Of a stretch of 8,962 nt of DNA, positions 5,655 through 8,962 are shown piece after piece. Source of the stretch: an uncultured Eubacterium sp. (GTDB lineage: Bacteria; Bacillota; Clostridia; Lachnospirales; Lachnospiraceae). The notes under the pieces were generated by a model, which was not told the origin of the DNA, searched no databases, and saw only the letters and a program-made list of their open reading frames with translations. Position numbers and translations under genes: made by a program. The DNA is taken from contig CAJUBQ010000147.1 in assembly GCA_910584595.1 (NCBI GenBank), positions 1 through 8,962 on the forward strand. The letters run 5' to 3'. Every line of letters starts with the position of its first letter. Positions within the stretch are counted from its first letter, which is position 1.

Positions 5655-6544
5655 TATTTATCACCTCCGCACATTCCACATCCGCCGTGATGGGTGTCTC
5701 CCTCTTCCAGCTTCAGCATTGCTCTGCCTTCCTGTGTCTTATACTGCTGCTGACGCTTCATCGCCAAATCGAAATCTACAAGATGTCCGTCAAACTCCGG
5801 CCCGTCTACACATGCAAACTTAACTTCTCCGCCGACAATCAACCGACATGCACCGCACATTCCTGTACCGTCTACCATAATCGGATTCATAGATACAATT
5901 GTTGGTATTCCCAGTTTTTTTGTCAAAACACAGACAAATTTCATCATAATCATTGGCCCAATCGCTACACAGTGATCGTATGTTTTCCCTTCATCTGCCA
6001 ATGCCTGCAGCTGATCCGTACCCATACCGTGAAAACCATATGTACCATCATCTGTCGTCACATATAAATTAGTAGCTACCGCTTTCATTTCTTCTACATA
6101 AAACAACAGATCTTTGTTTCTGGCTCCCATAATAACATCACAGTCCACGCCATGTTCTTTGAGCCATTTCACCTGCGGATAAACCGGCGCTGTTCCTACG
6201 CCGCCTGCGATAAATACAATATGTTTTTTCTTTGTTTCTTCCAGATTTTTCTCTTCACAAATATCGGACACACAGCCAAGCGGCCCGACGAAATCACGAA
6301 AACAATCGCCCTCGTTCAATTCCTTCATACGCTCCGTAGAATAACCGACTGTCTGAAAAACAATGGTAACCGTACCGGCTTTTCGATCATAATCGCAAAT
6401 CGTCAGCGGAATACGCTCGCCCTCTTCATCCATCTTGACGATTACAAACTGACCCGGCAGGCATGATTTTGCCACACGCGGCGCTTTCACAACCATCAGA
6501 TAGATCTTATCTGCCAATAATTCTTTTTTTACTATTGGAAACAT
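5654..6544 (-). CDS. nfnA: NfnA, small subunit of NADH-dependent ferredoxin:NADP+ oxidoreductase
   Basis: A 296-aa protein of the ferredoxin-NADP reductase superfamily, with FAD, NAD(H) and [2Fe-2S] sites. The start is MFPIVKKELL at 6544, since GGAGG lies 5 nt before it; the ATG at 6556 lies upstream of that site. ERIPLTICDY (43-52) is the FAD-binding RxPLT-type motif, FIAGGVGTAPVYPQ (111-124) the nucleotide-binding glycine loop, and DGTGMCGACRLIVGGEVKFAC (225-245) the [2Fe-2S] binding segment with C230, C233 and C245. D225 is a candidate fourth ligand, as an Asp ligand is reported in this family. The protein ends in a short His/Gly/Cys tail (HHGGCGMCGG) with no assigned role. It is also homologous to dihydroorotate dehydrogenase electron-transfer subunits (PyrK) and SudB; adjacency to nfnB decides the name. 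The 5' region contains interleaved inverted repeats (6602-6676). Confidence 0.9.
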   Translation of the reverse strand: MFPIVKKELLADKIYLMVVKAPRVAKSCLPGQFVIVKMDEEGERIPLTICDYDRKAGTVTIVFQTVGYSTERMKELNEGDCFRDFVGPLGCVSDICEEKNLEETKKKHIVFIAGGVGTAPVYPQVKWLKEHGVDCDVIMGARNKDLLFYVEEMKAVATNLYVTTDDGTYGFHGMGTDQLQALADEGKTYDHCVAIGPMIMMKFVCVLTKKLGIPTIVSMNPIMVDGTGMCGACRLIVGGEVKFACVDGPEFDGHLVDFDLAMKRQQQYKTQEGRAMLKLEEGDTHHGGCGMCGGDK

Positions 6545-6601
6545 AGCATCCTCCATTTCTTATCCTTTTTTATCCTTCATTTATATCTGTTACCGTGTTA
6601 T

Positions 6602-6676
6602 ACTCACGAGAGATAAACTTTGCCATATAACCTGAGACAGCAAATGCTCGTGAGTCGGCGTTATTGGCAAAGTTTA
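6602..6676 (-). promoter_or_regulatory. Interleaved inverted repeats upstream of nfnA
   Basis: Two perfect repeat pairs alternate. TAAACTTTGCCA (6614-6625) is complementary to 6665-6676, and the match extends over GTTAT with one bulged base. ACTCACGAG (6602-6610) is complementary to 6647-6655. On the nfnA-sense strand the order is B', A', B, A, so the two hairpins cross. Only 3 nt separate B from A, too few to span a 12-bp stem, so the two helices more likely form as alternatives than together as a compact pseudoknot. Neither is followed by a T-run, so this is not an ordinary terminator. It could be a leader-RNA switch, a paired operator, or a mobile palindromic repeat. Confidence 0.5.
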
Positions 6677-6732
6677 CTGCTCGTCAGTATAGATTATCAC
6701 TGATCCTTCAAAATAACCAGGACGTAAAACCT

Positions 6733-7680
6733 CTAGGAAAAATAGACAAGTTCATCTTCCGGCTTCTCTGCAGGTTTTATCGAAACCGGATACAATACCG
6801 GACCTTTTCCCCGGTACTCCATGGCAAACTCATACTTCACCTCAGCCGTAATATCAATCCAGGAACGATGCGCAATCTGATCCGCCTGATCGTATTTACA
6901 CTTAAATCCAATAAACTGGATATCGGCTTCACAGCACGTCATGGCAAAACGTCCCGGTACAAAAACACCACGTTTTATCTTATGTTCCGGACGATAGACC
7001 AGCGCCAGAAAATGAATTTTCTTTCCCTCATATTTTTTTGGATTGTCCATGGCGTCCAAATACCAGATACCATAATCCGCGTCAGAAAGATCAATAACCT
7101 CTGCGTTCAAATCAAACGGCAGCTCTTCCATATCACGGTCGTCAATCGTACCGTCTTTTCGCTCATAGACAATCTGCGCCCTTCGATTTAAAGCTTTGAC
7201 CGTCCTGCGAAACTTTCCTCTCGGCGTATCGTCGTCACATCGGTTAAAAATAACCACATCGACAGAAAACAGCTGCTCCATCATCATCGCCCGCATATTT
7301 GCCAGATACATTTCAAACGTATCTGCATCTACCGTCGCCAATGACTGCACAATTTCCCATCCTTTCGGCAGCTTCATTTCCAGAAACGGTCCAACTTCCC
7401 ACGTACCGTTATATTCTATAAAAACCTGCTGCGGATGGTACTTTTCATTTAACTGCTCTAATTTTTCTTCGGTAAACTCCTCCTGCTCTTCGATCATGGC
7501 AAGATGCCCTGAGATGGTATGAAGCTTTGCCTCTTCATATTCCACCTCTCCATCTTCACAGCAAATCACCAGATTTCTTGCATCCTTGCCAAATTCATTA
7601 TCATATAATGTCTCATGAATCAAAGATGTTTTGCCGCTATCCATAAAACCTGTAAACAAATATACTGGAATTTCCTCCAT
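6733..7680 (-). CDS. CobW-type GTPase with YcgQ/DUF1980-like C-terminus
   Basis: A 315-aa protein starting MEEIPVYLFTGFMDSGKTSL. AAGGAAG lies 7 nt before the ATG at 7680; an in-frame TTG at 7701 overlaps that site. The G domain has a Walker A at 11-18 (GFMDSGKT), a Walker B-like FIEYNGTWE (87-95) and NRCD (146-149) in place of NKxD. The CxCC metal motif of canonical COG0523 proteins is absent; the corresponding region reads VICCEDGEVEYEEA with two adjacent Cys (C40, C41). From about residue 220 the sequence departs from CobW_C and resembles the C-terminal part of YcgQ/TIGR03943 proteins (GRFAMTCCEADIQFIGF, then WIDITAEV, ending in a KPEDELVYF-type tail). These partners usually accompany a permease and CobW genes, with a proposed metal-trafficking role. 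It follows the His-rich GTPase gene by 33 bp, probably in one operon. The GTPase call is firm; the C-terminal match is from memory of the family. Confidence 0.75.
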   Translation of the reverse strand: MEEIPVYLFTGFMDSGKTSLIHETLYDNEFGKDARNLVICCEDGEVEYEEAKLHTISGHLAMIEEQEEFTEEKLEQLNEKYHPQQVFIEYNGTWEVGPFLEMKLPKGWEIVQSLATVDADTFEMYLANMRAMMMEQLFSVDVVIFNRCDDDTPRGKFRRTVKALNRRAQIVYERKDGTIDDRDMEELPFDLNAEVIDLSDADYGIWYLDAMDNPKKYEGKKIHFLALVYRPEHKIKRGVFVPGRFAMTCCEADIQFIGFKCKYDQADQIAHRSWIDITAEVKYEFAMEYRGKGPVLYPVSIKPAEKPEDELVYFS

Positions 7681-7713
7681 AAGCCAGCTTCCTTTCAGCA
7701 AAATCGCAACCGA

Positions 7714-8844
7714 TTACAATTCAAATAATTCTAAAAGCCTCTCCTGCGCCAGGTCACAGCCAATCACGCAAAGACGTCCGGTATACTCCGGCTGCCCTTC
7801 ACGAAGCTCATACTCACCCGGAACCATATCAAAATAAATCCAGGAGCCGTCTGTCGCCTCTACCATTCCTTTTGCACGAAGCACCGTTCCATAGTCGTCC
7901 GTTTCAGACAGCTTTTTTAAAGCCTGCTCAATCACAGCTTTCTCATATTTATGCGGCGTTTCCCTGCCCCAGCTTGTAAAGATTTCATCCGCATGGTGGT
8001 GATGATGCGCATGTTCCCCGTGACCATGCTCTTCATGATGATGTGCATGGTCTTCGTGACTGTGATCCTCATGATTCTCACAATCATGCTCTTCGTGACT
8101 GTGACCATCATGATGATGTGCATGGTCTTCATGACCATGACCGTCTTCATGATGTGCATGGTCTTCATGGCCATGGTCATGATGATGCGCATGTTCTGCC
8201 GCTTCTTTTTCATGCCGCGCCTCTGCCAGCAGCTCCATTTCCATAGAATCACTTTGCTCCATGACTTTTAAAATGGCATCCCCTCGAATGTCATCCCATG
8301 GCGTCGTAATAACTGCGGCTTTATCATTTAATGCCTGTATCTGCTTTACACAAAGTTCCAGTTTATCCTGTGATACATTCTGGGTTCTGCTCAGCACAAT
8401 CGTTGTTGCAAATTCAATCTGATTGTTAAAAAACTCTCCAAAAGCTTTCATCTGTTTTAAAGCCTTTGCTGCATTCACAACTGTCACTAAAGCATTCAAT
8501 TTTACATCCCGTTCTTTTTCCAGATCAATTACAGATTTCATAACATCTGATAATTTTCCAACACCGGATGGTTCAATTATAATCCGGTCCGGCTGGAATT
8601 TTTCCAATACTTCCTTAAGATTCTTATCAAAATCACCGACCAAAGAACAGCAGATACAGCCGGAATTCATCTCTGTAATCTCAATGCCGGCATCTTTTAA
8701 AAATCCGCCGTCGATTCCTACTTCGCCAAACTCATTTTCAATCAGCACGATTTTTTGTCCCTGAAAAACTTCTTCGATCATCTTTTTAATGAGCGTCGTC
8801 TTTCCTGCACCTAAAAATCCTGAGATAATATCAATTTTTGTCAT
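7714..8844 (-). CDS. COG0523 (CobW/ZNG-like) metallochaperone-type GTPase with a His-rich loop
   Basis: A 376-aa protein with the full COG0523 motif set: Walker A GFLGAGKTT (9-17), ENEFGEVGIDGGFL after it, the metal-binding CICC (63-66), and Walker B-type IIIEPSGVG (88-96). SRTQ (152-155) replaces the usual NKxD guanine motif. Residues 211-284 are a low-complexity insertion with over 30 His among Asp/Glu/Gly, a likely metal store or transfer arm. The CobW_C domain follows (SWGRETPHKYEKAVIEQAL, GMVEATDGSWIYFDMVPGEY). Family members deliver Zn, Co or Ni to client enzymes using GTP hydrolysis; the metal cannot be told from sequence. The start is ATG at 8844; the ribosome binding site is modest (GATGGAAG, close to the ATG). 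The gene pairs with the second GTPase 33 bp downstream. No clear Zur or Fur box is visible in the 118 bp upstream. Confidence 0.85.
   Translation of the reverse strand: MTKIDIISGFLGAGKTTLIKKMIEEVFQGQKIVLIENEFGEVGIDGGFLKDAGIEITEMNSGCICCSLVGDFDKNLKEVLEKFQPDRIIIEPSGVGKLSDVMKSVIDLEKERDVKLNALVTVVNAAKALKQMKAFGEFFNNQIEFATTIVLSRTQNVSQDKLELCVKQIQALNDKAAVITTPWDDIRGDAILKVMEQSDSMEMELLAEARHEKEAAEHAHHHDHGHEDHAHHEDGHGHEDHAHHHDGHSHEEHDCENHEDHSHEDHAHHHEEHGHGEHAHHHHHADEIFTSWGRETPHKYEKAVIEQALKKLSETDDYGTVLRAKGMVEATDGSWIYFDMVPGEYELREGQPEYTGRLCVIGCDLAQERLLELFEL
7993..8214 (-). repeat. Imperfect tandem repeats coding for the His-rich loop
   Basis: Short degenerate repeats built on CAT/GAC/GAA-type codons, with units such as ATGATGTGCATGGTCTTC recurring on the plus strand. 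They encode HEDHAHH-like units within the GTPase gene. The reading frame is uninterrupted. The repeats are prone to slippage, so loop length probably differs between strains, and they give long spurious ORFs in other frames. Confidence 0.8.
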
Positions 8845-8962
8845 GCTTCCATCTTCTTTCTATATTCTAATTTACATAACTTGTGCTGGCGTGAACACAT
8901 ACATATTTACTATAACATAGGAAGGCAGACAGATTCCAGTAAAATTTTTATAAATTTATCAT

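Noticed and set aside
7951..8271. Several overlapping ORFs on both strands and regularly spaced short repeats, at first sight like a repeat array or CRISPR
   Set aside because: They are shadows and coding repeats of the His-rich loop in the intact GTPase gene; there are no unique spacers and the main frame is uninterrupted.
8845..8962. Metal-regulator box or promoter before the His-rich GTPase gene
   Set aside because: TATAGT and TAGAAT look like -10 boxes but lack a -35 at the right distance, and no clear palindrome of Zur/Fur type is present.

Overview
The window reads as chromosomal DNA of an anaerobic gut-type Firmicute, most likely a Lachnospiraceae/Clostridia member. The reasons are an nfnAB gene pair (flavin-based electron bifurcation of strict anaerobes), strong AGGAGG-type ribosome binding sites, AT-rich intergenic DNA, and small genes of the sort carried by Firmicute conjugative elements. 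This assignment is inference from gene content; no rRNA or tRNA is present.

Two halves are visible. Positions 1 to about 4130 are an accessory patchwork of short, foreign or broken genes. From left to right: the 3' end of an unrecognised + strand ORF (1-132); a minus-strand pair made of a TIR-domain protein (816-1640) and a small membrane-anchored protein (127-645), the best candidate here for an undescribed defence-type cassette; a chimeric remnant in which the start of a J-domain (DnaJ-like) gene is joined in frame to the 4Fe-4S C-terminus of an aldo/keto reductase (1907-2317); a 68-aa gene with its own promoter and terminator (2402-2608); a 69-aa putative ribbon-helix-helix gene (2817-3026) bracketed by a perfect 27-bp inverted repeat and by four copies of a 14-bp operator or iteron-like motif; and an internally deleted Tn5/IS4-type insertion sequence with both terminal repeats preserved (3237-4128).

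Positions 4272-8844 look like core chromosome, with four intact minus-strand genes: two CobW-family (COG0523) metallochaperone-type GTPases (7714-8844 with a His-rich loop; 6733-7680 with a YcgQ/DUF1980-like C-terminus), then nfnA and nfnB (6544-4272), translationally coupled by a TAATG overlap. The 188-bp gap between the second GTPase gene and nfnA holds two interleaved perfect inverted repeats that may form a switching RNA or a protein-binding site.

The core half combines metal handling (the two GTPases) with redox balance (NfnAB interconverting NADH, NADPH and reduced ferredoxin). The accessory half looks like an integration hot spot downstream of nfnB, where mobile-element debris and a possible anti-phage cassette have accumulated.
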